From: CAZLMW01 sp964560875
Lineage (GTDB): Bacteria > Myxococcota_A > UBA9042
Direction: 5' to 3'
NCBI GenBank assembly: GCA_964560875.1
Contig: CAZLMW010000033.1
Coordinates: 1-64,000 of the forward strand
Length of the DNA stretch: 64,000 nucleotides
Shown piece by piece: positions 36,218 to 44,182 of the stretch; position 1 is the first letter of the stretch, and every line of letters starts with the position of its first letter. The translations under genes and the position numbers were made by a program. Under the pieces are notes generated by a model. The model did no database searches, was not told the origin of the DNA, and saw only the letters and a list, made by a program, of their open reading frames with translations.

Positions 36218-37789
36218 GTGAGCCACACCGCGCCATATCCGACCCTGGTTGCCGTCGCGTTGCTGTGCGGAATCGCGTTTTCTGCGGGCTGTCCGTCGTC
36301 CGATCCGGTCAAAGGGGATTTTGCGGGAGAGGACGCCAACGACGGCACCAGGGACACCAACCGCCTGGCGGACGCGAGCGAGCAGGACGCAGGAGCAAAC
36401 GACACGGCGTCCACCGACAGCGCCGCTGCGAACGACTCATCGACAACCGCTGACGTCAGCTCAGGTGATGCGAGCGCAACCGACGCGGGCGTTCCGTTCA
36501 TCAAGCCGTGCGGCGGCGCGAAAGATGGCATTTGGACCGTGACGTTTGGCAGCGCCGACAAGGACACGGCCGAGGCCATCATCCCGACCTCAGACGGCGG
36601 CTTTGCCATCGCCGCCACCGTCGACATCTACGGCGGCGCCGACACGATGACGCTGCTGCGTATCAACAAGTACGGCAACAAGATCTGGCAGCGCAGCTAC
36701 GGGGGCGGGGCCAGCACCGAAGGCCGCGATGCGCTCGGGATGGACGACGGCGGCTTCGTTATCGGCGGGTGCATCGCCGAAAAGGACTCGGGCTACCGAG
36801 ACATGTACATCGTCCGCGCCGACAAGGACGGCAAAGTCGGCGCAAAGGGCACGTGGACCGTCACCGAAGGCAACGCCAAGAACAGCGACTGCGTCTACGC
36901 GCTGACCGCAGGCCACAAAAGCGCCATCGTCGCCGCTGGATTCACGAAGGGCACCAACACAAGCGGAATCGACGGGCGTTTGCAGGCCCTCACGCCGGAC
37001 GGAAAACCGCTGTGGGAACGCACGGTCAGCGGTGGCAGCAACTCCGAATACCTGCGCGATGTCGTCGCCGACAAGACGGGTTATGTCGCGGCCGGCGAGT
37101 CGTACGCGAGCGGCAAAGGGATGTGGGCGGTCGCGCTGGATCACAAGGGCAAACCGCGGTGGAACAAACACTACGGCAAGACCGGCAGCGATCGGGCCAA
37201 CGCAATCGCGCTGCGTGACGACGGCGGGACGCTGATAGCGGGCAAGGCGACCATTTATGCGTGCCTTTGGGCCGTCGCCCTGGACGAAACCGGCGCCGAA
37301 CAGTGGCATCACGAGCTGTGCGACAAGCAATCCGAGGAGGCCTTTGCGATCGCCATGTTGCACGATGGCGGGTTCGCGCTGATCGGCAAATCGAGCACCA
37401 ACGGCAGCGACGCCTTGCTGCTGCGCCTCAATCGGTACGGTAGCCGGCTCTTCACGCGCAAATTCGTCGATGAGCACAAGGGAACGACCGCGCGTGGCTA
37501 CGATATCGTGCAGCTGCCCGACCACGGATTCCTCATCGCCGGCGAAGTGTACGGACAGCCCGATAAAAAGGGCGGCGCCGACATGCTCATCATGCGCACC
37601 GATCGCTGGGGCCACGCGTCGTGCAAGTACGGCGCCAAGTGCGCAAATATGCTGCCGACAGCGTGCGACGACGGCAGCGCGTGCACCGTCGGGCTCTGCG
37701 ACAACGTCGACGGTTGCATCCACAAAGGCCTGCCTGACAACGCGATGTGCGGGGCCGGCAAGACCTGCCTCAAAGGCGCCTGCAAGTGA
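36218..37789 (+). CDS. beta-propeller lipoprotein with C-terminal CDDG module (523 aa)
   Basis: A GTG at 36218, 16 bp after the upstream stop, gives a 25-residue lipoprotein signal (lipobox FSAGC); a TTG 30 bp earlier overlaps the preceding gene and is less likely. Residues about 26-95 are a Ser/Asp/Ala/Thr linker. The rest is a propeller of blades reading DGGFAIAATVDIYGG, MTLLRINKYGNKIWQRSYGG, DDGGFVIGGC and similar, closing with RTDRWGHASCK and CDDGSACTVGLC ... CLKGACK. It is a paralogue of the protein at 32432-34249 and is co-oriented with the EF-Tu-like lipoprotein. Unlike its paralogue it lacks the N-terminal Cys modules. Ligand unknown. Confidence 0.82.
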   Translation: MSHTAPYPTLVAVALLCGIAFSAGCPSSDPVKGDFAGEDANDGTRDTNRLADASEQDAGANDTASTDSAAANDSSTTADVSSGDASATDAGVPFIKPCGGAKDGIWTVTFGSADKDTAEAIIPTSDGGFAIAATVDIYGGADTMTLLRINKYGNKIWQRSYGGGASTEGRDALGMDDGGFVIGGCIAEKDSGYRDMYIVRADKDGKVGAKGTWTVTEGNAKNSDCVYALTAGHKSAIVAAGFTKGTNTSGIDGRLQALTPDGKPLWERTVSGGSNSEYLRDVVADKTGYVAAGESYASGKGMWAVALDHKGKPRWNKHYGKTGSDRANAIALRDDGGTLIAGKATIYACLWAVALDETGAEQWHHELCDKQSEEAFAIAMLHDGGFALIGKSSTNGSDALLLRLNRYGSRLFTRKFVDEHKGTTARGYDIVQLPDHGFLIAGEVYGQPDKKGGADMLIMRTDRWGHASCKYGAKCANMLPTACDDGSACTVGLCDNVDGCIHKGLPDNAMCGAGKTCLKGACK

Positions 37790-38022
37790 CCCAAATCGAC
37801 GTCTGTGGCGCGACGAAGGCGCCGCGGCGGTCGTCAAACCCTCGGGCATGTTGTCGCACAACTCGAAATGGGCCGGGCGCAGCGAACGGGCGTTGATCCA
37901 GGCGGCGCGGGACACGCTCGGGCAGAATGTGTGGCTCGTGCAGCGCCTCGACCGGGCCACCTGCGGCGTGGTTCTCCTGACGTTTTCACCCAAGGCGGTG
38001 CAGCTCCTCCTCGGGGAAACTC
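37788..38022 (+). pseudogene. truC: 5' fragment of an RluA/TruC-type pseudouridine synthase
   Basis: From 37788 the frame reads LWRDEGAAAVVKPSGML, then VWLVQRLDRATCGVVLL, the catalytic-Asp RLDR block of RluA-family tRNA/rRNA pseudouridine synthases, in the spacing found in TruC. About 75 of the usual 220-240 residues remain. There is no start codon in this frame after the preceding gene's stop, and homology ends near 38020, where the sequence becomes the antisense of the fragment at 37986-38141. It cannot encode a working enzyme. Family assignment is confident; TruC versus other RluA members is less so. Confidence 0.7.
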
Positions 38023-38141
38023 AGGCTGGGGGCGATGACGACGGTCCGCGACGCGAGGGGATCGCTGAACACGGCCTCCCATTGCGGCTGCAACTGGGCC
38101 TGCAGTTGCTCGAAACGAGCCCGGTCGTTGGTCGTGGTCAT
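37986..38141 (-). pseudogene. 5' fragment of a PGM1-type peptide ligase (ATP-grasp) gene
   Basis: The ATG at 38141 overlaps the stop of the dioxygenase gene (ATGA). The 51-residue product begins RARFEQLQAQLQPQWEAVF and contains SRTVVIAPSLSFPEEEL, as at the N-terminus of peptide-ligase PGM1-related proteins, whose next conserved block (GxxHYEERLL) is missing because a stop follows HRLG. Its 3' end overlaps the TruC fragment, which lies on the other strand, so both convergent genes have lost their 3' parts at one junction near 38000-38020. Family identity is from memory of this N-terminal pattern. Confidence 0.5.
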
Positions 38142-38956
38142 CGGAGCGTCCGATTCAGGATGGGGAAGGAAAGCGGGTGCAGGTTCCCGCTGGGCAAGCG
38201 ATCGTAGCGGGCGAGCTGATCGGCGGTGAGCGCGCTCTCGTCGACGACACAATCGGCGTCCAGCACGTGCGCCACCAGGGTCAGGCGCGGCACGTCGGCG
38301 CGGTTGGCGACGCTTCGGTGAAACGTCAAACAGTGGTGTATCGACACGTCGCCGGGGTCGAGGTCAATGGCGGCGCGCGAAGCTTGTATCGTCTCGGGGC
38401 CGAGCTGGCGCCGTGCGACCTCGAGTTCGTCGTCGTGCAGCGAAGTTGTACCGAAGCCGTCCCAGCGCGCGATCCCCCAGCGGTGACTGCCCCGCAGCGC
38501 TTCCAGACCGCCATGTTCGGCGTCTTCACGACCGAGCGCGATGCGGATCGACGCGACGTGGGCAGGCTTGATGTAGCCGGTGTACGTGTGGTCCTGGTGC
38601 CAGCCGATGGCGCCGCCAACAAGCGCCGGTTTTACTACGAGCGCGTCCTGGAGCAGCTGCGCCCGGATCCTGTCCGAGCGCGATTGCAAACCCGGGTCGT
38701 ACGTCGTCAAACACGACGTGACAGCATCGATAATCCGCGCCGAACAGAGGGCCGACAACAGCGACGGGACATGTCGATGGGGCCCGACAACCTGGTAGAC
38801 CGGCCCCTGGCCGCCAGCAGCCGGATACAGCCCACCGGCGAGTCGTGCCTGGTCAACAAACGCCAAAGCGCTCTGCCGTAATGCCGCGATCGTGTCCGCG
38901 TCGACCACACCCCGCAGAACAACGAAGCCGTCGTCCGAGAAGCTCTGCGCGATCAT
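38138..38956 (-). CDS. phytanoyl-CoA dioxygenase (PhyH) family oxygenase (272 aa)
   Basis: The ATG at 38956 overlaps the upstream stop as ATGA and starts the family's usual opening SFSDDGFVVLRGVV; longer frames would run through the preceding gene. The Fe(II)/2-oxoglutarate site is visible: His120 and Asp122 in GWHQDHTY, distal His213 in TFHRSVANR, with a downstream Arg (DVPRLTL) for 2-oxoglutarate. Length fits the family (250-300). It would hydroxylate a small molecule or a peptide-bound residue in the cytoplasm. It sits in a leftward run of genes with overlapping starts: B12 radical SAM, PP-loop ATPase, a broken lipoprotein gene, this gene and a PGM1 fragment. Substrate unknown. Confidence 0.88.
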   Translation of the reverse strand: MIAQSFSDDGFVVLRGVVDADTIAALRQSALAFVDQARLAGGLYPAAGGQGPVYQVVGPHRHVPSLLSALCSARIIDAVTSCLTTYDPGLQSRSDRIRAQLLQDALVVKPALVGGAIGWHQDHTYTGYIKPAHVASIRIALGREDAEHGGLEALRGSHRWGIARWDGFGTTSLHDDELEVARRQLGPETIQASRAAIDLDPGDVSIHHCLTFHRSVANRADVPRLTLVAHVLDADCVVDESALTADQLARYDRLPSGNLHPLSFPILNRTLR

Positions 38957-39684
38957 TTGTCGAGGGCCATTGCCGCGCGAAAGGCGTCCTCGAGGTTGGC
39001 GATGAGCTTGCTCGTGCTCGCCCAAGACGAATTGCACATCAGTCCAAGGCAGAGCTGGTCTTTGACAAAGAGGCGAAGATGCGTCTTCGCTTTCTGCTGC
39101 GAGCCGCCGTGCCCCACGTACTTGCGTCCCCGGCGGGCGCTGATGCCAAATCCGAGACCGTACTTCACCGACTTGCCTGTAGCGGCTTGCTCGAACCGGC
39201 GACCATGAGCAGGTAGCGGCAACGAACCAAGCGGCCGTGACGCAAGGAGACGGACACACGATAGCTCTGTGTTGCGGCGTTCAAGGCCATGTCGAGCGCC
39301 CCATCCTTGGTCGTCGCGGGCCACGCGGGTGCCAGGAAGTCGCCCGTGAGCGCGACGGACTTGGCATTTGTGGTCACTTTGGCGGGCAGGACGAACTCGC
39401 CGTTGCAGGTCGCCGGGAATTTTGCCGGGGGCGACGTTCGACGCGTCTTCGTCGACGGCTACAGCGTCGGTCACGTCCGTGTCGGCGGATCCGCTCGTCG
39501 CATCCGTGCCGGTGTCGGCCGCCCCGGAACCTGCGTCCTGGCTCCCGGTCGCGTCGCCGTCAAAAGCATCATTGGCGGCCGAATTGCCGGTGTCATCAGC
39601 CGACGCCGAGTCTGACCCTGTGCTGCAGCCGAAACTGGCGGCCGCAAAGAACGCGAAAACCAGCCATCGCGCGCTGCCTGCCAT
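38953..39684 (-). pseudogene. chimera: amylase-type lipoprotein 5' end fused to beta-lactamase-like 3' end
   Basis: From the ATG at 39684 (4 bp after the preceding stop) there is a lipoprotein signal (FAAASFGC, Cys20) and an Asp/Ala/Gly/Thr linker. Near 39415-39430 the coding frame shifts; the other frame continues FPATCNGEFVLPAKV and SVALTGDFLAPAWP, a fold resembling the N-terminal CBM48/E-set part of secreted amylase-type lipoproteins. Near 39180 it returns to the first frame with YGLGFGI, YVGHGGSQQKAK and a helical end, which match the C-terminus of class C beta-lactamase-like serine hydrolases. The SxxK and YxN active-site motifs are absent. The stop overlaps the dioxygenase start. It is a deletion product with a frameshift; functional expression is unlikely. 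Confidence 0.6.
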
Positions 39685-39688
39685 GGCG

Positions 39689-40426
39689 TCATGGTACCAG
39701 ATCGGCGACCAACTCGCGGGCGATGGGAAGCTTCTCGCGGATGTAGCGACCGACCACCTTGTCCTCATGTTTGACGCGCTTGTTGAACAACAAATACGGT
39801 AGGTAGTACAGCTCGCCGGCCACACATGTCGGTTGCACGCCGAGGTGCCGGTCGAGGACCTTGATGCCCGCTTTCATGCCCGCTCGGTCGAGGATTTCGC
39901 GGCTCTCATCCCGGCTTTGTTCGTAGACGGGCGTGATGAAATCGATGCCGAAGCCGGCGTAGAAGGCTCGCACCATCGACAGCGACAAGAGTGACTGTTC
40001 CACCATCTCGTCTGTGCCCGAGTTGCTGCCGTCCGCCATTGTTGTGATGCCGTGTTCCTGGCAGTACGCCGCGCTGCGGGCATGCATGGCGAGCTTGCAG
40101 CCCATGCACCAGATGAAGCCGCTGCGGAAGGACGCGAAATCGCGGGCGGCTGTGTCCACGACGAGGCGCTGCATCAGGTCGCGCGTCGACAGCACGGAGT
40201 GGTGAATGCGCTCCCCCACCTGCTGGCCGAGGGCTTGGCGGATCGCGGCGACACGATTGCGACTCCGTTGCTGGCCGAAGTGGCCAAAACCGTTGGCATA
40301 GGTGAGCAGGTGGAGCTCGCGGTGACGGGGGGCGAGCGACAACGCCGCGGCGCTCGAATCCAAGCCGCCGCTGAACATCAGCGCGATCGGCGGCCCCAGC
40401 TCATCGGGTACAAGGACAGCGGTCAC
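39689..40426 (-). CDS. PP-loop ATP-pyrophosphatase superfamily protein (245 aa)
   Basis: Start taken as GTG at 40426, whose bases overlap the upstream TGA (GTGA), so translation is probably coupled. Residues 16-25 read LMFSGGLDSS, the PP-loop SGGxDS that binds ATP and adenylates a substrate, as in ThiI, TtcA, QueC and asparagine-synthase-type enzymes. A CMGC pair (residues about 110-113) could bind metal or a persulfide. DGSNSGTDE further on is typical of the superfamily's second conserved block. No THUMP or other RNA-binding domain is present. Together with the adjacent radical SAM genes it suggests sulfur or amide chemistry on an unknown product; that is inference. Confidence 0.82.
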   Translation of the reverse strand: MTAVLVPDELGPPIALMFSGGLDSSAAALSLAPRHRELHLLTYANGFGHFGQQRSRNRVAAIRQALGQQVGERIHHSVLSTRDLMQRLVVDTAARDFASFRSGFIWCMGCKLAMHARSAAYCQEHGITTMADGSNSGTDEMVEQSLLSLSMVRAFYAGFGIDFITPVYEQSRDESREILDRAGMKAGIKVLDRHLGVQPTCVAGELYYLPYLLFNKRVKHEDKVVGRYIREKLPIARELVADLVP

Positions 40427-41814
40427 AGCAGCTGTTCGGCGGCCTTGCCAATCATGCGCACCGTCGCAACCGGCCCGGCGTCGGAGACGGCGCGTTTGAC
40501 AACGTGGGCGACCCGCTTGGGCCGCAGCCAGAAGCGTCGCTGAACGTCTCGCCACGCCTTTTTGACCTCTTTGGGCGTCAGCACACCGTTGTCGAGCACG
40601 ACCTCGCGCATGAATCGATAGTCAGCGAAGCTGTCCGTGCGGAGGCGGCCTTCGGCACGAGCACGGGTATACAGCGCGGTCCCGGGATAGGGCGTGCAGA
40701 TGGTCAACTGCAGGTAGTCCGGCTCGACTCGCTTCAGCAGCCTCTCGGTCCGGCGAATGTCGCGCAACGACTCGCCGGGCACGTTGATCATCGCGAACGC
40801 GAGCGTCTCGATACCAGCGTCCCGCGCCCACTTGAACGCGTGCGTCACGTGCGTGATGTCGATGCCCTTTTTCAGCGCGTCCAGCCCATCGGAGCTGGCG
40901 CACTCGATGCCCATTTCAACGCGTACACAGCCAGCGGCGGCCATCGCTTCGAAGAGGTCGGGCGAGACGCGGTCGACGCGGGTCAGGCACAGCCACTTGA
41001 CGCGCTCATGGAGCTTGCGCTGCCGAAACTCGTGACACAGCTGCAGAACCCATCGGCGGCTCCACGAGAAGGTGTCGTCGATGAAATCGATAAACGTGAC
41101 GCCCTGGTCGGCGAGCTGCTGCACTTCGTCAGCGATAGCGACGGGGTTGCGACGACGCGTGATCCTCCCGAACATCCGCGGGACCTGGCAGTACGTGCAC
41201 GGCGCGGGACAACCGCGGGACGCCACCACCACTGCGAATCGACGTCCGTCCGGCGAGATGTAGAGGTCATCGTCGACGAGATGCCGCGCGGGTGGCGCGA
41301 GTGTGTCGACATTGTCGGGGGCGTGCCGCGGACCGGTCTGCACAACCTTATCGTCGGTCCGCACCACGAGGCCGGCGATGGTGGTCAAAGGCGAGCCTTC
41401 TTCGAGCGCCTCCATGACCTCGATCAGCGTGCTCTCCGCCTCCCCAATCGCGCCGAAATCCAGCGCCTTGCAGTCGTTGAGCGTGCCCTCCGGGAGCGCG
41501 GTCACATGGGGGCCACCGACACCGATGACGCCCCCGTAGCCTGCGATCCGCAGCGTTGTCGCGATTTGGTAGGCGACGTGGATCGTCGGCGTCGTCGCTG
41601 TGATGCCGATGAGGTCGGCGCCGCGCCACGTGCCGTCGCCGATGATGTTTGCGGGCGTCCAGCCGTGCGCGTTGGCGTCCACGATGGCGACGTTGTGCCC
41701 GTCTCGCTGCAGCGCGCCGGCAAGGTACATCAGCCCCATGGGCGGGGCGACAGTGGTCTGAGCCAGCGCCTCGATACGACGCTGGTAAGCCGGATTTATC
41801 AACACAACGCGCAT
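40423..41814 (-). CDS. B12-binding-domain radical SAM enzyme (463 aa)
   Basis: The ATG at 41814 has GGAG 7 nt upstream; the longer frame crosses the divergent promoter region. Residues 1-130 form the cobalamin-binding Rossmann-type domain (VVLINPAY, APPMGLMYLAGAL, VAIVDAN, GVIGVGGPHVTALPE). The radical SAM cluster motif is Cys202-x3-Cys206-x2-Cys209 in SRGCPAPCTYC, followed by IDFIDDTFSW and RVEMGIECASSDGL typical of the class. C-terminal 70 residues are basic and helical. Such enzymes methylate unreactive carbons or rearrange rings, often in natural-product or lipid pathways. It heads a leftward operon and is divergent from another radical SAM gene, with 193 bp between them. Confidence 0.92.
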   Translation of the reverse strand: MRVVLINPAYQRRIEALAQTTVAPPMGLMYLAGALQRDGHNVAIVDANAHGWTPANIIGDGTWRGADLIGITATTPTIHVAYQIATTLRIAGYGGVIGVGGPHVTALPEGTLNDCKALDFGAIGEAESTLIEVMEALEEGSPLTTIAGLVVRTDDKVVQTGPRHAPDNVDTLAPPARHLVDDDLYISPDGRRFAVVVASRGCPAPCTYCQVPRMFGRITRRRNPVAIADEVQQLADQGVTFIDFIDDTFSWSRRWVLQLCHEFRQRKLHERVKWLCLTRVDRVSPDLFEAMAAAGCVRVEMGIECASSDGLDALKKGIDITHVTHAFKWARDAGIETLAFAMINVPGESLRDIRRTERLLKRVEPDYLQLTICTPYPGTALYTRARAEGRLRTDSFADYRFMREVVLDNGVLTPKEVKKAWRDVQRRFWLRPKRVAHVVKRAVSDAGPVATVRMIGKAAEQLL

Positions 41815-42007
41815 TGCGGTTCTCCGGGGGCGGTCTCTTTCATGCAAGGCGCTGCGAGCCGGTCTTTCAACGGTGCAATGGCGTCGAGGCGCCCGTTCAA
41901 ACGTCGGAATGCGCACCGCGTCGATGAGATGGACGCCGCCGTTCCTAGCTTGGCAGCTACGCGGCGCTGTCCCCCCCCGATTGCTGCGCGGCGGCGAGAG
42001 GAAAAAC
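41815..42007. promoter_or_regulatory. divergent promoter region between two radical SAM genes
   Basis: The 193-bp gap separates the starts of two divergent radical SAM genes and must hold both promoters. It includes a run of eight C (41971-41978). No clear -35/-10 pair or operator is seen. Confidence 0.4.
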
Positions 42008-42925
42008 ATGAGCCGGCTCGATCTGAAGTTCACGTTCCAGTGCAACAACCGCTGCGTGTTTTGCGTGCAGGGTGACAAGCGCGAACATGTGGAGGACAAG
42101 ACCGGCGACGAGCTGAGGGCAGAACTGCAGGCCTATGCGTCGTCCTGCGACGCGGTCGTCTTCACCGGCGGCGAGGTGACGCTGCGGGAAGACCTTGTCG
42201 AGATGATTCGGCACGCGCGAGACCTTGGCTATCGGAGCATCCAGGTCCAGACCAATGGCCGCCGCATGAGCTATGCGCCGTTCGTCGACGAGCTCATCGA
42301 GGCCGGAGTCACCGAATTCGCCCCGGCCCTTCACGGCGCAAATGCAGCGACCCACGATCGCCTGGTGCGCGCGAAAGGGGCGTTCAAGCAGACCGTGAAG
42401 GGCATCGTGCAGGCCCGAAAGCGCGGCGCACGCGTCGTCCTCAACAGCGTGATCCTGCAGCAGAACTACCGTCAGCTTCCCGACATGGCGCGACTCTTCG
42501 TCAAGCTCGGCGTGCCGCAGGCCCAGTTCGCCTTTGTGCACGCGGTCGGTTCGGCGGGGACGCATTTCCGCCACGTCGTGCCCCGCTACAGCGCGGTCAT
42601 GCCGATGTTGCGCAAGGCCCTGCTGATCGGTGAACAGGCCGGCATGCGGATGATGACCGAAGCGGTCCCCTACTGCCTGCTGCGCGGATTGGAGCGGTTT
42701 TGCGCCGAAGCCATCATGCCCGCCACCGCGATTGTGGACGGCGATATGCGCATCGAGAATTACGAACAGTACCGCTTCGACCAGGGCAAGCTGCGCGGCC
42801 CGACGTGCTCGACCTGCACGTGGAAAGCGCGCTGTGAAGGCCCCTGGCGCGAGTATCCGGAGCACTTTGGGTGGGAGGAATTCGAGCCCCGCACCGACAC
42901 CGCCGCCCTGACCGCCTCAGCCTGA
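42008..42925 (+). CDS. radical SAM protein with C-terminal Cys motif (305 aa)
   Basis: AGAGGA 5 nt before the ATG at 42008 supports this start. The cluster motif is close to the N-terminus: Cys12-x3-Cys16-x2-Cys19 (FQCNNRCVFC), followed by VVFTGGEVTLREDL (the GGE motif contacting SAM). The C-terminal part has CSTCTWKARCEGPW and GWEEFEP, a SPASM-like extra-cluster pattern seen in peptide- and protein-modifying radical SAM enzymes. No precursor peptide gene is recognised nearby. It is divergent from the B12 radical SAM operon and may act in the same pathway. Confidence 0.9.
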   Translation: MSRLDLKFTFQCNNRCVFCVQGDKREHVEDKTGDELRAELQAYASSCDAVVFTGGEVTLREDLVEMIRHARDLGYRSIQVQTNGRRMSYAPFVDELIEAGVTEFAPALHGANAATHDRLVRAKGAFKQTVKGIVQARKRGARVVLNSVILQQNYRQLPDMARLFVKLGVPQAQFAFVHAVGSAGTHFRHVVPRYSAVMPMLRKALLIGEQAGMRMMTEAVPYCLLRGLERFCAEAIMPATAIVDGDMRIENYEQYRFDQGKLRGPTCSTCTWKARCEGPWREYPEHFGWEEFEPRTDTAALTASA

Positions 42926-43091
42926 CCTCGCGAAATCGATGGCTTGGGCGCCGATTGAGACCAGCGCCTCGTCGCCGATGTCCAATCCATAGGCGAGCTG
43001 CGCCCAGCGGCATCGCCGGCTGCTGCGTCGCCACCAAACGCCGAGCAACATCGACATCGATCTGCGTCGTCGCCAGCCACGGGCGCTTCAT
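42917..43091 (-). pseudogene. phosphotransferase (APH) gene with most of the middle deleted
   Basis: GGAG 8 nt before the ATG at 43091 marks a real gene start. It encodes MKRPWLATTQIDVDVARRL, like the N-terminus of aminoglycoside/choline phosphotransferase-type proteins. After about 30 codons the sequence changes frame and gives AQLAYGLDIGDEALVSIGAQ, which matches the C-terminal helix of the same family, ending at TGA 42917-42919. Roughly 230 codons that should include the kinase catalytic loop are gone. The end overlaps the radical SAM gene's stop on the other strand. Confidence 0.55.
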
Positions 43092-43156
43092 CGAGCCACT
43101 CCTATTGCTTGGAGCCGGAAGCTCCCTTCGTGGAGCGTGCATGCTACGCTGGTTGC

Positions 43157-44140
43157 ATGTCGCCGTCGCCCTCGCTCGCTGCTGTGAATTCGCGTTCGGG
43201 ACCGCGCTCTTGGTGCCGAGCGGTTGCCGTTGTTTTCGCGGTGGTTGCGTCGATGTCGTTGGCGCAGCAGGCCCATGCGAAAGTCAGCGCCGCGCAAAAA
43301 GAGAAGGCCGCGATCCTGTCCGTTGCGGCCCACCACGCGCTCGACAAGGGCGACTTCAAGATGGCCGCCAAGCTCTACGACTCGGCGTTTGCCGCTGATC
43401 CGGAGCAACCGGGATACCTGTACAGCGCGGCACGAGCCCGACAGCGGGACGGGCTTACCGAGCAAGCCGAGGCCCAATTCCGTCGCTGTCTTGAGCTGAT
43501 CGGCGATCCCAAACATCCCGTGGCGAAGAAGGCGCTGCAGCGGCTGACCGAGATCAAAGCCGCCCGAGCCGATGAGCTCGCGCGTCGTCTCGCCGCCGAA
43601 TCCAAGGCGCGCGCCGCCGCCGAAAGACGCCTGCAGACCGAAGCGCGAGCGCGCCGTAAAGCTGCGGAAGACAAGGCAAAAAAAGAGGCCGCAGAGTCGG
43701 CCGAACGCGAACGCAGGCTCGGTCACAAGCCGCCGGAGACGTCGGTCACGGTCAAGCCGCAGCCAGGTCAGGTGCCGGAGTCGAACGTCCAAAGCGCCGC
43801 CGTGATGCCACGTTGGGCCGGCTGGGCGTCGGTTGCGTTGGGCGTGGCCGCGGTCGGGGCCGGTGGCTACATCGCGTGGGACAACTGGTCGCAATGGACG
43901 ACAATTCGCGACAAACACATGCCGCTCGACGACGGGACGCCGCCGCAAGACGACCTGATGACGTTTGAAGACGCCGAGGCGTTCGCCGCGAGCACGAACA
44001 ACTACATCGCAGCCGGTATCGCCACGGCTGTCGTCGGCGGCGTGGCTATCGGCTGGGGCATCGCGACAGCGCTGACCGGCTCGGACCGCGTGACATTCAT
44101 CCCGCAAAGGCGCGGCGCGACGGTCGTCATGCGCTGGTAG
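43157..44140 (+). CDS. secreted TPR-like protein with two C-terminal membrane helices (327 aa)
   Basis: The ATG at 43157 starts a long signal peptide (hydrophobic AVAVVFAVVASMSL, cleavage near QQAHA). Residues about 45-125 look like two or three tetratricopeptide repeats (ALDKGDFKMAAKLYDSAF, PEQPGYLYSAARA, QAEAQFRRCLEL). Residues about 130-190 are a charged coiled coil (ADELARRLAAESKARAAAE). Two hydrophobic helices follow near residues 220-240 and 285-305 (ASVALGVAAVGAGGYIAW; YIAAGIATAVVGGVAI). This layout is common in myxobacterial envelope proteins of unknown function. No strong ribosome site is visible. It converges with the propeller lipoprotein gene at 44183. Confidence 0.78.
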   Translation: MSPSPSLAAVNSRSGPRSWCRAVAVVFAVVASMSLAQQAHAKVSAAQKEKAAILSVAAHHALDKGDFKMAAKLYDSAFAADPEQPGYLYSAARARQRDGLTEQAEAQFRRCLELIGDPKHPVAKKALQRLTEIKAARADELARRLAAESKARAAAERRLQTEARARRKAAEDKAKKEAAESAERERRLGHKPPETSVTVKPQPGQVPESNVQSAAVMPRWAGWASVALGVAAVGAGGYIAWDNWSQWTTIRDKHMPLDDGTPPQDDLMTFEDAEAFAASTNNYIAAGIATAVVGGVAIGWGIATALTGSDRVTFIPQRRGATVVMRW

Positions 44141-44182
44141 CAGCGTCGTTCAAGCTCGTTGGCGCCGACACCGCGCTGCACT

